The notes beneath the pieces were generated by a model. That model searched no databases and was not told where the DNA came from. It saw nothing but the letters and a program-made list of their open reading frames with translations. A DNA stretch of 64,000 nucleotides, taken from positions 60,423-124,422 of the forward strand of contig NZ_QMEY01000027.1 of assembly GCF_003315795.1 (NCBI RefSeq), in the 5' to 3' direction. Position numbers and translations under genes: made by a program. The first letter of the stretch is position 1. Every line of letters starts with the position of its first letter. Below are positions 1 through 6,922 of this stretch, one piece after another. This DNA comes from Spongiactinospora rosea. Its GTDB lineage: Bacteria > Actinomycetota > Actinomycetes > Streptosporangiales > Streptosporangiaceae.

Positions 1-433
1 CGTCCGGCTGATCCTGACCCGCGGCCTCCGGATCGACGACGTCGAGGCGGCGGTGGAGGAGTTCCTGCGGTTCAGCGGGCCCGCCGAGATCGCCGTCATG
101 CGGTACACCCTTGAGCCGGTGGACCTCGGCGGCACCGCGATTCCGGCGGGGGAGGCCGTGCAGGTGGTGTACGCGGCGGCCAACCGCGACCCCCGCCGCT
201 TCGACCGGCCCGGACTGCTCGACCCGCACCGCCCCGACAACGCCCATCTCGGCTTCGGCCACGGCATCCACTACTGCCTGGGCGCGGCGCTGGCCCGCGC
301 GGAGGCGCAGATCGCGCTGACCGGCCTGTTCGACCGGTTCCCCGGGCTCACCCTGGCCGGGGAGGCCGGCTGGCAGCCGGGCATGAAGCGGGCGCTCACC
401 GGCCTGCCGGTCCGTACCTCCCCGCCCGCCTGA
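1..433 (+). CDS. Cytochrome P450, C-terminal part (5' end outside window)
   Basis: The reading frame is open from base 2 to the stop at 431-433, so the gene starts upstream of the window. The visible ~143 residues hold the two diagnostic P450 elements: the K-helix ExxR motif (E-F-L-R, around base 60) and the haem-binding loop FGHGIHYCLG (around bases 250-280), whose Cys is the axial haem ligand. The sequence after the ExxR (PVDLGGTAIPAG) and the NRDP segment match bacterial class I P450s (CYP105/107-like). Such enzymes are soluble monooxygenases needing ferredoxin partners; none is visible here. The substrate cannot be inferred. GTG at 53 is internal, not a start. Confidence 0.93.
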   Translation, partial: VRLILTRGLRIDDVEAAVEEFLRFSGPAEIAVMRYTLEPVDLGGTAIPAGEAVQVVYAAANRDPRRFDRPGLLDPHRPDNAHLGFGHGIHYCLGAALARAEAQIALTGLFDRFPGLTLAGEAGWQPGMKRALTGLPVRTSPPA

Positions 434-443
434 CGAGCGGGCG

Positions 444-951
444 TCAGCGGCGGACGCGCGGCAGGATCGGCACGGCGGCCAGTACCAGCAGGCCGCCCGC
501 CAGCGGGATCGCCGCCGCGCCCACGGTGGCCAGCAACACGCCGCCCAGCACCCCGCCGAGCGAGGCCCCGACGAACATCGCGCAGGTGGCCAGCGCCATC
601 GCCGGTCCGGCGGCCCCGGGCGCCAGCGTGAACATCATCGACTGCAACGGCGGGTTGACCGCCCATCCGGCCAGCGCCAGCAGGACCGCCGCCGCGCCGA
701 GGACGGCGATGGGCATCCCTCCGGCCCACGCCACCGCCGCGGTCGCGACGAGGAAGACCGCATATCCGGCGAAGGCCAGCACAAGGGTGCGGTACGGGCC
801 GATTCTGTCCGAACCGCTCGTACTCCCGGTAGCCGTTCTCGTCCCGGCCGGGCGACAACAGCCCCTGCTGCTCGTAGTAACGCAACGACCGGGCACTGAC
901 GCCGGTACGCCGGGCGAGTTCGCCGATCCTCATCTCCGATTCCATGGGCAT
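444..951 (-). pseudogene. Deletion relic: MerR regulator N-terminus joined to MFS transporter C-terminus
   Basis: From 951 down to about 814 the minus strand encodes a normal MerR winged-helix N-terminus (MRIGELARRTGVSARSLRYYEQQGLL ... GYREYERF; residues 1-46). At that point the MerR frame loses similarity. The neighbouring frame continues to the stop at 444 as the last ~130 residues of an MFS exporter (SDRIGPYR loop, then about four membrane helices, ending PILPRVRR). The regulator lacks its dimerisation helix and effector domain; the transporter lacks its N-terminal half. The simplest reading is one deletion that removed the MerR 3' part and the MFS 5' part of an adjacent pair and joined them out of frame. 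No functional product is expected, although the isolated DNA-binding domain could still be made. Confidence 0.75.
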
Positions 952-1010
952 GCGACGGAAGCTATGCCCCTGACACTAGCGTCAAGGTCAAGCCCTCCGG
1001 CGGGATGGCA

Positions 1011-1667
1011 TCAGACGTGGGCGATCAGGGCATAGCGTTCGTCGGTGACCGGGCCGCCCCACAGGTCGGGGTCGTGGCCGAGCGGCTGGACGTGTATGTC
1101 ACTGACGAGTGGGCGCACGGCGGTGGCCAGGTCGGCGGCGGTGACCCCGCCGTTCCAGGGCAGTGTCCGGGCACCCGTCACGTAGGGAGTCTCGGGCTGT
1201 CCGGGCTCGCCCCACCGGCCCTCGATCAGCACCAGCCGGCCGTCCGGGCGCAGCCGGGAGACCCACTCGCGCAGCGCCGCGTGCGGATCGGGCAGCGTCC
1301 ACAGCAGGTGCCGGGACAGCAGCAGGTCGAACCGCTGGCCGCCAGTGGGCGGGAGGGCGGCGTCACCGACCAGGAAGCGTCCGGGGAGCCCGGCGTCGGC
1401 GAGTTTGGCCCGCGCCTGTTCGACCATCTGGGGCGCCAGGTCCACGCCGGTCACCCGATGCCCGGACGCTGCCAGCAACAGCGACAGCGAGCCCGTCCCG
1501 CACCCCACGTCCAGGACGTCGGCCGGATCGGCGGGCGCCCACTCTTGGAGCAGGCGGTCCCAGGCGGCGCGCGTGTGATCGGCCCGCAGCCCGTGGTCGG
1601 GCTCGTCGTCGAACGTGCGGGCGGCGGCGTCCCAATAGCCGGTGATCGCCGACGTCAGTTCGGTCAT
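1011..1667 (-). CDS. Class I SAM-dependent methyltransferase
   Basis: 218 aa from ATG 1667. The SAM-binding motif I is clear (VLDVGCGTGSLSLLLA), followed by the acidic end of strand 2 (VTGVDLAP) and motif IV (FDLLLSRHLLWTLPDP), as in UbiE/COQ5-type methyltransferases. Length fits a stand-alone cytosolic enzyme. It acts on an unknown small molecule; no substrate-specific domain is seen. It is divergent from the second methyltransferase gene at 1722, with 54 bp between the starts that contain a perfect palindrome. An upstream in-frame extension exists but covers the divergent gene and looks non-coding, so the ATG before TELTSAITGYWD was chosen. Confidence 0.85.
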   Translation of the reverse strand: MTELTSAITGYWDAAARTFDDEPDHGLRADHTRAAWDRLLQEWAPADPADVLDVGCGTGSLSLLLAASGHRVTGVDLAPQMVEQARAKLADAGLPGRFLVGDAALPPTGGQRFDLLLSRHLLWTLPDPHAALREWVSRLRPDGRLVLIEGRWGEPGQPETPYVTGARTLPWNGGVTAADLATAVRPLVSDIHVQPLGHDPDLWGGPVTDERYALIAHV

Positions 1668-1686
1668 GGTGACGATTCTGGCCGTC

Positions 1687-1706
1687 GCCACCGACAATTC
1701 GGTGGC
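1687..1706. promoter_or_regulatory. Perfect 8-bp inverted repeat between divergent methyltransferases
   Basis: GCCACCGA-CAAT-TCGGTGGC, centred in the 54-bp gap between the divergent starts at 1667 and 1722. The position suits an operator for both genes. The binding protein is unknown, and it could instead be an RNA hairpin in either leader. Confidence 0.4.
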
Positions 1707-1721
1707 CCTAGTCTCTCTGGC

Positions 1722-2156
1722 ATGCCGGTACGTCTCTCGCCGCGCCTCGCGGCCGTCGTGAACGCGCTTCCCCTCCGCCCCGGCTCCCGGGTGCTCGAAA
1801 TCGGATGCGGCCCCGGCGCGGCCGCGCGGGCGGTGGCGATGCGGCTCGACGGCGGGCACATCCTGGCCATCGACAGGTCCGCCGCCGCCATCGCGCAGGC
1901 CGAGGCGGGGGCGGCGGAGGAGATCGCGGCCGGGCGGATGAGCGTCCGCCAGGTCGCGGGGGAGGACTTCGTCCTCCAGCCGCAGGAGGAACCGTACGAC
2001 CTGGTGTTCGCCGTACGCGTCGGCGCGCTGGACGGACGCCACCCCGAGACCGGACGCCGCATGCTGCAACGCATCGCCGCCGCCACCACCCCCGACGCCC
2101 GCCTCTTCATCGACGGCGGCACCCCCCTTCGCGAGCTGACCATCCCCCGCGCCTGA
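1722..2156 (+). CDS. Small class I methyltransferase
   Basis: 144 aa from ATG 1722 to TGA 2156. Motif I is VLEIGCGPGAAARAVA, followed by ILAIDRSAAAI (strand 2 acid) and an EPYDLVFAVRVGALDG motif IV, typical of short SAM-dependent methyltransferases in actinobacteria. The C-terminal sheet appears abbreviated (ends RLFIDGGTPLRELTIPRA), so it lies at the short end of the family. Substrate unknown. It shares its upstream region with the divergent methyltransferase at 1011-1667. Confidence 0.82.
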   Translation: MPVRLSPRLAAVVNALPLRPGSRVLEIGCGPGAAARAVAMRLDGGHILAIDRSAAAIAQAEAGAAEEIAAGRMSVRQVAGEDFVLQPQEEPYDLVFAVRVGALDGRHPETGRRMLQRIAAATTPDARLFIDGGTPLRELTIPRA

Positions 2157-2227
2157 GCATCATGACCGCCCAGGGGTGAGTACCGCCGCTCAGGCGCCGT
2201 CGCGGCGGCGGTCATACGCTCCGAGGC

Positions 2228-3193
2228 ATGTTCGGGAAACGAACGGCGGCCGGAGTATGGCGTTGCCGGACCGACGGCCGTTGGGAACCGGCGGCCCGCC
2301 AGAGGTCGCTCGCCTTCGGAAAGGTCATCGCCACCGGCGAGCACGACGCCTGGGCCTTCGGCTGGAAGATCGTGGGCATCAGCGCATGGATCCCGATGGC
2401 GGACGGCCCACAACGCCCCACGGCCTTCCGCTGGGACGGCGATCGGTGGAGGAGCGGCGCCCTTCCCGTCGAACACGGCACCATCGGCCCGGTCGCCGCG
2501 TCCGGCCCCGCCGACGTATGGGCCGTGGGGGATACCGGCATCCTGCGCTGGGACGGACGTAGCTGGGCGGTGGTCCACCGGTCGCCCGGCATGGTCGGGG
2601 ATCTCGCCGTCCTCGCCGCCGACGACGTGTGGGTCTTCGGCGACCACCGGGCCTGGCACTACGACGGCGCCACCTGGTCACGGCGACCCCTGCCGTTCCG
2701 GGCCGCGCAGGTCAGCGCGCGTTCCGCCACCGACATCTGGGCTCTCGACGACGACGCCCTCCGCCTGCACCACTTCGACGGCGAGGACTGGCACCGCATC
2801 GACCCGACTCCGGCGTTGCCGGAAATTCCGCCCTCGACCTACCCGCCCGGCCCACAGCTCACCGCCATCACCGCCGACCCGACCGGAGTGTGGATCACCG
2901 GAGAGATCGGGATGTCGTCGTTCCTGCTCGTCCCGGCCGGTTCCGGCTGGCGCTACGAGGACACCTCCACGACAGCGGGGCGCATGATCCGTGACATTCC
3001 TCCCGTTCCCGACGGCGAGGGCGGCCACTGGTTGGTCGGCTCCACCGACATCAACGGCCACGACTCCGCCCTCGCCCACCGCGACCCCAGCGGCCACTGG
3101 ACCACGATCCCGGCCGGCGGCGAACTGACCTCACTGTCGGCCACCCCCGGCGGCACACTCCTGGCCGCGGGGAGAATCAGCGTTATCGGCTGA
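2228..3193 (+). CDS. Beta-propeller-like protein of unknown function
   Basis: 321 aa. It contains repeated blades of the type '(D/A)DVWA.G....LRWDG.SW' (ADVWAVGDTGILRWDGRSW, DDVWVFGDHRAWHYDGATW, TDIWALDDDALRLHHFDGEDW), which fold as a beta-propeller in actinobacterial proteins. No signal peptide or membrane helix is seen, so it is probably cytosolic. No catalytic residues recognised; a scaffold or ligand-binding role is possible but not shown. The gene stands alone; a 12-bp palindrome overlaps its stop codon. Confidence 0.75.
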   Translation: MFGKRTAAGVWRCRTDGRWEPAARQRSLAFGKVIATGEHDAWAFGWKIVGISAWIPMADGPQRPTAFRWDGDRWRSGALPVEHGTIGPVAASGPADVWAVGDTGILRWDGRSWAVVHRSPGMVGDLAVLAADDVWVFGDHRAWHYDGATWSRRPLPFRAAQVSARSATDIWALDDDALRLHHFDGEDWHRIDPTPALPEIPPSTYPPGPQLTAITADPTGVWITGEIGMSSFLLVPAGSGWRYEDTSTTAGRMIRDIPPVPDGEGGHWLVGSTDINGHDSALAHRDPSGHWTTIPAGGELTSLSATPGGTLLAAGRISVIG

Positions 3194-3201
3194 ATATTCA
3201 G
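3190..3201. promoter_or_regulatory. 12-bp perfect palindrome upstream of gene 3239
   Basis: CTGAATATTCAG, an AT-rich palindrome overlapping the stop of the propeller gene and lying 37 bp before GTG 3239. It could be an operator for the downstream gene. It does not match the actinobacterial LexA box GAAC-N4-GTTC. Confidence 0.3.
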
Positions 3202-3238
3202 ATGTCAGGGGGCGAGTAATGCCCGTACAGTTATTCGC

Positions 3239-3970
3239 GTGACGAAGCTCAATCAGATCCTCGCGGTGGAGAAGGGCGTGAAGTCCGACGTCCAGCGTAA
3301 GGTGACCGACGCCTATCACCAGATTCAGAAGACCCCGCTGCTTTCTGGTATCTCGCGCGTCTACCAGCCGATCGACGACGAGGGTGAGCAGCTTCCGCCG
3401 GAGTCGACGCGCGTCCAGGTGCAGGCGGAGGCCGTGCTGAAGGGCGTTGGCGAAGTGCTCACGCGGCTGTTCGACGTGACCGCGACAAAGGACTGGGCGA
3501 ACTGCGCCGCCAAGGCCGACGTGCTCGTGGACGGTTCGGTATTGCTGGCGGATGTGCCCGTCACCTATCTGCTCTTCCTGGAAAAGCAGCTCACCGACGT
3601 GCACGCGTTCATTTCCAAGCTGCCGACCCTGGACCCGGCCGAGACCTGGGCGCAGGACGAGCACACCGAGGCATGGCGTACCGAGCCGGTCAAGACGACC
3701 CGCACCAAGAAGGTGCCGCGCAATCACGTCCTGGCCGCGGCGACCGACAAGCACCCGGCGCAGGTGCAGGTGTACAACGAGGACATCGTGGTCGGCTACT
3801 GGACCAAGGTCGCGTTCTCCGGTGCGCTGCCGCAGCGCCGCGTCAACGAATTGCTGGCCCGGGTGCAGAAACTCCAGGAGGCCGTCAAATACGCGCGTGA
3901 GGAGGCCAACGGCACCGAGGTGGTCGATCAGAAGATCGGCCAGAAGGTGTTCGGCTATCTGTTCGCCTGA
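3239..3970 (+). CDS. Conserved hypothetical protein, 243 aa
   Basis: Starts at GTG 3239 (product begins TKLNQILAVEKGVKSDVQRKVTDAY) and ends at TGA 3970. It is a soluble, charged, mostly helical protein with a conserved-looking central part (DGSVLLADVPVTYLLFLEKQLTDVH) and a Lys-rich stretch TRTKKVPRNHVL. Similar proteins occur, as I recall, in actinobacteria and their phages, but no function is established. Codon use is less extreme in GC than the neighbours, with several A/T-ending codons near the start. Directly downstream is the structured RNA region with the permuted tRNA-like element, so transcription may read from this gene into it. Confidence 0.7.
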   Translation: MTKLNQILAVEKGVKSDVQRKVTDAYHQIQKTPLLSGISRVYQPIDDEGEQLPPESTRVQVQAEAVLKGVGEVLTRLFDVTATKDWANCAAKADVLVDGSVLLADVPVTYLLFLEKQLTDVHAFISKLPTLDPAETWAQDEHTEAWRTEPVKTTRTKKVPRNHVLAAATDKHPAQVQVYNEDIVVGYWTKVAFSGALPQRRVNELLARVQKLQEAVKYAREEANGTEVVDQKIGQKVFGYLFA

Positions 3971-3981
3971 CCCCACAGACC

Positions 3982-4001
3982 CCCTCGCCTACGGGTGAGG
4001 G
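3982..4001 (+). other. Stable UACG hairpin after gene 3239-3970
   Basis: CCCTCGCC-TACG-GGTGAGGG: eight pairs (one G-U) closed by a C(UACG)G tetraloop, one of the most stable RNA loop types. It begins 11 bp after the stop codon. No U-tract follows, so it is a weak terminator candidate; it may instead stabilise an RNA 3' end or be the first element of the downstream structured RNA. Further inverted repeats follow (GCGC-GAGGA-GCGC, AGGCT-GAA-GCCT). Confidence 0.5.
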
Positions 4002-4124
4002 TGCGCGAGGAGCGCAAGCTGAGGCTGAAGCCTGAGCCTGATTCACGGGCCCGCTGGGCCGATCAAATTCAGATTCTCGCTCCAGATTCAGCATTGACCG
4101 TCGGATGCCGGACCGACCGAAGGC

Positions 4125-4226
4125 GGACGGAGATTGTTGAGATGCCGGTTCGAATCCGGCCCGGGCCTCCACTCGTGGCCCGGTGGCTCAATGGCAGAGC
4201 GCACATCGACCAGGACTGATCCGTCT
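4125..4226 (+). ncRNA. Permuted tRNA-like element (3' half precedes 5' half)
   Basis: In order along the + strand: T-arm GCCGG-TTCGAAT-CCGGC (4144-4160), acceptor 3' strand CCGGGCC (4161-4167), T73 (4168), CCA (4169-4171), linker CTCGT (4172-4176), acceptor 5' strand GGCCCGG (4177-4183), TG, and D-arm GCTC-AATGGCA-GAGC (4186-4200) with the GG pair. All seven acceptor pairs match, but the strands are in reversed order, as in circularly permuted tRNA genes. The flanks can also pair: TCGAC (4206-4210) with GTTGA (4136-4140), and TCCGTCT (4220-4226) with GGACGGA (4125-4131). That would close the anticodon side of a precursor. No normal 7-nt loop with U33 can be assigned, so decoding identity is unknown; U73 is usual for Cys or Gly tRNA. 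Alternative: 3' and 5' remnants of two tandem, related tRNA genes. Confidence 0.5.
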
Positions 4227-4266
4227 TCTTAAACGCCGCCGGCACCACATGTGACGGCAACTTTCA

Positions 4267-4307
4267 GGCCCCCCGGCCATGGGTAGTCCGGGGGGCCGCT
4301 CCTTTTT
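4267..4307 (+). terminator. Strong rho-independent terminator
   Basis: GGCCCCCCGG (4267-4276) pairs perfectly with CCGGGGGGCC (4288-4297) across an 11-nt loop, followed after GCTCC by a run of five T (4303-4307). It ends transcription on the + strand just past the permuted tRNA-like element and insulates the BlaI-controlled operon downstream. Confidence 0.85.
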
Positions 4308-4334
4308 CCGGTGGCACCCTTCCCGCGGGACCGT

Positions 4335-4368
4335 CTACTACGCGCCGTAGTATGACGCGCTGTAGTAG
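4335..4368. promoter_or_regulatory. BlaI/MecI-type operator before the MFS-blaI-M56 operon
   Basis: TACTACG-CGC-CGTAGTA is a perfect inverted repeat at 4336-4352, and a third half-site TGTAGTAG follows at 4361-4368. TACTAC/GTAGTA half-sites are the known recognition element of BlaI/MecI-family repressors, and a BlaI homologue is encoded in this operon (5577). The start of the MFS gene at 4387 follows 19 bp later, so repressor binding would block its promoter or transcript start. Confidence 0.75.
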
Positions 4369-4386
4369 GACCGGGAAGGGGATGCG

Positions 4387-5580
4387 ATGCGGAGCTCGGC
4401 GCGGTTGGTGATCTTGGGTGCGGTGTTCGTGGATCTGCTGGGGTTCACGCTGGTGCTGCCGGCGTTGCCGTTCTACGCCGCGGAGCTGGGTGCGACCGGG
4501 GTGTGGTTCGGGGCCCTGGTCAGTGCGTACGCCGTCGCGCAGTTCGTGGCGGCTCCGGTGCTGGGCAGGCTGTCCGACCGGTACGGCAGGCGGTCCGTGC
4601 TGCTGATGGCGCTGGCCGGGTCGGCGGTGTCCATGGCGCTGACCGGGATGGCGGGGTCGCTGGGGGCGTTGCTGGCGTGCCGGGTGCTGGCCGGGGCGAG
4701 TGGCGGGAGCATTTCGGTGGCGCAGGCGTACCTGGCCGATGCCGTGCCCGCCGACCGCCGTACCCAGGCGATGGCGCAGATGGGGGCCGCCATCGGGATG
4801 GCGTTCATGATCGGGCCGGCGATCGGCGGGGTGCTGGCGCCGTTGGGGTTCGCCGTGTGCGCGTACGTCGCGGCGGGGCTGGCGGCGGTCAACCTGGTCG
4901 CCGCGCTCGTCTGGCTGCCCGAACCGTCCCGCCACCGCACACCGGAGGAGCCGCCCGGTGCGAGTCAGGAAAAGTCCGGACGCGCCCCGGTGGCGCTGCT
5001 GGCCGCGACCGGCTTCCTGGCGATGACGGCCTTCGTCGGCATGGAGACCACGCTCGCGTTCCTCGGCCGGGACCGTTACGGCTGGGACGCCACCGCCATC
5101 GGCCTGGCGCTCGCCGCGGCCGGGCTGGCGCTGGTGATCGTGCAGGCCGGGCCGGTGTTCCTGCTGGCCCGCCGCTGGGGTGACGCGCGCGTGGCGGCGG
5201 CCGGGGCGGTGATCATGGCAGCGTGCATGGCGGCGGTCGCGGTGTCGGCGACCTGGTGGCAGTGCCTGGCCGCGGTCTGCCTGCTCGCCGCCGGGCACGG
5301 CCTGCTCACCCCGACGGTCTCCAGCCTGATGGCCGTCGCGGGCTCGCCCGAACGGCGCGGCGCGCGGCTGGGCCTCGGGCAGTCCGCCGAGGCCGCGGCG
5401 CGCGTCGCGGGTCCCGCCGCCGCTGGACTACTGTTCGATGTCGGGGCCGCGCTCCCGTACCTGGCCGGAGCCGCGTCGGCGGTGCTCGCGGCGGTGACCG
5501 TGCTGTCCGTACCGGCCCGCGAGCCCGTACCGGAGCCGGAGCCGGAGCCGGAGCCGCGCGGCGCGGAAGGAGGGGTGTGA
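4387..5580 (+). CDS. MFS drug exporter, TetA-like (DHA1)
   Basis: 397 aa from ATG 4387, preceded by GGGAAGGGG. It has the 12-helix layout of drug:H+ antiporters: motif D1 in helix 1 (FVDLLGFTLVLPALPFYAAELGA), motif A GRLSDRYGRRSVLL in the loop between helices 2 and 3, and the antiporter motif C region around helix 5 (GAAIGMAFMIGPAIGG). These features match tetracycline-type exporters. A Pro-Glu repeat tail (EPEPEPEPR) ends the protein. It is the first gene of an operon with a BlaI repressor and an M56 sensor peptidase, and the BlaI operator lies just upstream. Export may therefore be induced by a cell-envelope signal or a beta-lactam-like compound rather than by tetracycline itself. Substrate is not determinable from sequence. 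Confidence 0.88.
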   Translation: MRSSARLVILGAVFVDLLGFTLVLPALPFYAAELGATGVWFGALVSAYAVAQFVAAPVLGRLSDRYGRRSVLLMALAGSAVSMALTGMAGSLGALLACRVLAGASGGSISVAQAYLADAVPADRRTQAMAQMGAAIGMAFMIGPAIGGVLAPLGFAVCAYVAAGLAAVNLVAALVWLPEPSRHRTPEEPPGASQEKSGRAPVALLAATGFLAMTAFVGMETTLAFLGRDRYGWDATAIGLALAAAGLALVIVQAGPVFLLARRWGDARVAAAGAVIMAACMAAVAVSATWWQCLAAVCLLAAGHGLLTPTVSSLMAVAGSPERRGARLGLGQSAEAAARVAGPAAAGLLFDVGAALPYLAGAASAVLAAVTVLSVPAREPVPEPEPEPEPRGAEGGV

Positions 5581-5939
5581 ACAGCCTGGGTGAGCTGGAA
5601 CGCTCGATCATGGACGTGCTGTGGGGCACCGACGCCTGGCTGACCGTACGCGAGGTCGTCAACCGGCTCAGCGACCGCGACAACGCCTACACGACCGTCA
5701 TGACCGTCCTGAACAGGCTCGTCCGCAAGGACTTCGTCCGCCGCGAACGCGACGACGACGGCCGCACCTGGCGCTACCGCCCCGCCGCCGGGCGCGAGAC
5801 GTACATCGCCGAACTGATGCTGGCGGCCCTCGGCGAGACCGGCGACCGCCTCGCCGCCCTCGGCCACTTCGCCCGCTCCGTCACTCCTGAGGAGGCCGAA
5901 GCCCTCCGCCGAGCCCTCCCGGAGGGCGGGGCACCGTGA
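5577..5939 (+). CDS. BlaI/MecI-family transcriptional repressor
   Basis: 120 aa, starting at GTG 5577, which overlaps the stop of the MFS gene (GTGA). The protein has the BlaI layout: ELERSIMDVLW, a winged helix with LTVREVVNRLSDRDNAYTTVMTVLNRLVRKDFV as recognition region, GRTWRYRPA as wing, and a short C-terminal dimerisation helix. A longer in-frame extension lies inside the MFS gene and is not real. Members bind TACTAC/GTAGTA operators and are inactivated by proteolysis under control of an M56 protease; that operator lies at 4335-4368 and the protease gene follows immediately. Confidence 0.93.
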   Translation: MNSLGELERSIMDVLWGTDAWLTVREVVNRLSDRDNAYTTVMTVLNRLVRKDFVRRERDDDGRTWRYRPAAGRETYIAELMLAALGETGDRLAALGHFARSVTPEEAEALRRALPEGGAP

Positions 5940-6859
5940 TCTATGTGGTGCATCACCTCATCACTCTGCCCGTGGCGTGGGGAGCGATGGCGATCATGCT
6001 GCGGTCGCGGTGGGCCTGGCGGGCACCGCGGACCTCGCTGGCGATCTGGCAGGCGATCGGGGCGTGCCTCGTGCTGTCCGGGATCGGTACCGCGCTCGCG
6101 CTCGGCCTGGCCCCCTACCGGCTGGGGGTCGTGCCCGCGCTGGCCGCCTTCGCCGGTGATGCGGCCAGGGGCGATCTGCCCGCCGCGCTCACCCCCGTCC
6201 ACCTCCTGCTCACCGCCTGCGGCCTGGCCGCGACCGGGTGGCTGGCGTTCGCCCTGGTGCGCAGCGCTCGCGCGGTGGCCGCGTTGCGGTGCAGGCAGCG
6301 TACGCTGCTGGCCCTGATCGCCCGCCCGCACCCCGTCCAGCGGGACGCCCTGGTGGTCGAGCATCCCGCCGTGACCGCGTACTGCCTGCCGGGCCGCCGG
6401 GCCGCGATCGTCGTCAGCACCGGCAGTCTCGACCTGCTCAGCGGCCGGGAGTTCCAGGCCGTACTGGCCCACGAGCGCGCCCACGCCCGCGAACGCCACG
6501 ACCTGGTGCTGCTGCCCTTCGCCGCGCTGCACCGCGCCTTCCCCGCCGCCCGCCGGATCAGGGCCATGCTGGACGCGGTCGCCCTGCTGGTCGAGATGCG
6601 CGCCGACGACCGGGCCGCCCGCGACAACGACCGGCTGACCCTGGCCACCGCCCTCCGCCGCTTCCGCGCCTGCGAACGCCTCCCCGCCCCACCCGGCACC
6701 CTCGCCGCCACCGGCCGCGACACCGAACGGGACCTCGACGCCCGCATCGCCCGCCTGGCCACCCCACCCCGCACCTCCCGCCCGGCGCGCGTACTGCTCC
6801 TGCTCCTCGCCCTGACCGTGGCGAGCACTCCGCTCAGTTTGTTCCTTCTTCCGCTGTAG
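5936..6859 (+). CDS. M56-family (BlaR1/MecR1-like) membrane metallopeptidase
   Basis: 307 aa from GTG 5936, overlapping the blaI stop by GTGA. The zinc motif HERAH (HExxH, about residues 179-183) sits on the cytosolic side between helices. Two membrane segments come before it (residues ~10-22 and ~40-60), another near 88-108, and a last helix at the very end (VLLLLLALTVASTPLSLFLLPL). Unlike staphylococcal BlaR1 it has no penicillin-binding sensor domain; the short form is common in actinobacteria. It is expected to cleave or trigger loss of the BlaI repressor and so derepress the MFS exporter. The inducing signal is unknown. Confidence 0.9.
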   Translation: MIYVVHHLITLPVAWGAMAIMLRSRWAWRAPRTSLAIWQAIGACLVLSGIGTALALGLAPYRLGVVPALAAFAGDAARGDLPAALTPVHLLLTACGLAATGWLAFALVRSARAVAALRCRQRTLLALIARPHPVQRDALVVEHPAVTAYCLPGRRAAIVVSTGSLDLLSGREFQAVLAHERAHARERHDLVLLPFAALHRAFPAARRIRAMLDAVALLVEMRADDRAARDNDRLTLATALRRFRACERLPAPPGTLAATGRDTERDLDARIARLATPPRTSRPARVLLLLLALTVASTPLSLFLLPL

Positions 6860-6922
6860 GCGAAAAAATCCCGGCCATGTCGAATTGGGTCCGCGATTTC
6901 TGGCGCTAATGGCGGGTAGCTA

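Noticed and set aside
4040..4171. Ordinary tRNA with GGGCCCG (about 4048) as 5' acceptor strand and the T-arm at 4144
   Set aside because: Distance of about 120 nt, no D-arm after the putative 5' strand, and only an imperfect pairing leaving no discriminator before CCA.
4125..4226. Permuted (two-piece) tmRNA
   Set aside because: Discriminator is T rather than the A needed for alanine charging, no G-U at the third acceptor pair, and no tag reading frame or pseudoknot region.
5223..5576. Longer N-terminus for the BlaI repressor
   Set aside because: The extension lies inside the MFS gene in another frame; GTG 5577 overlapping its stop gives a normal-length BlaI.
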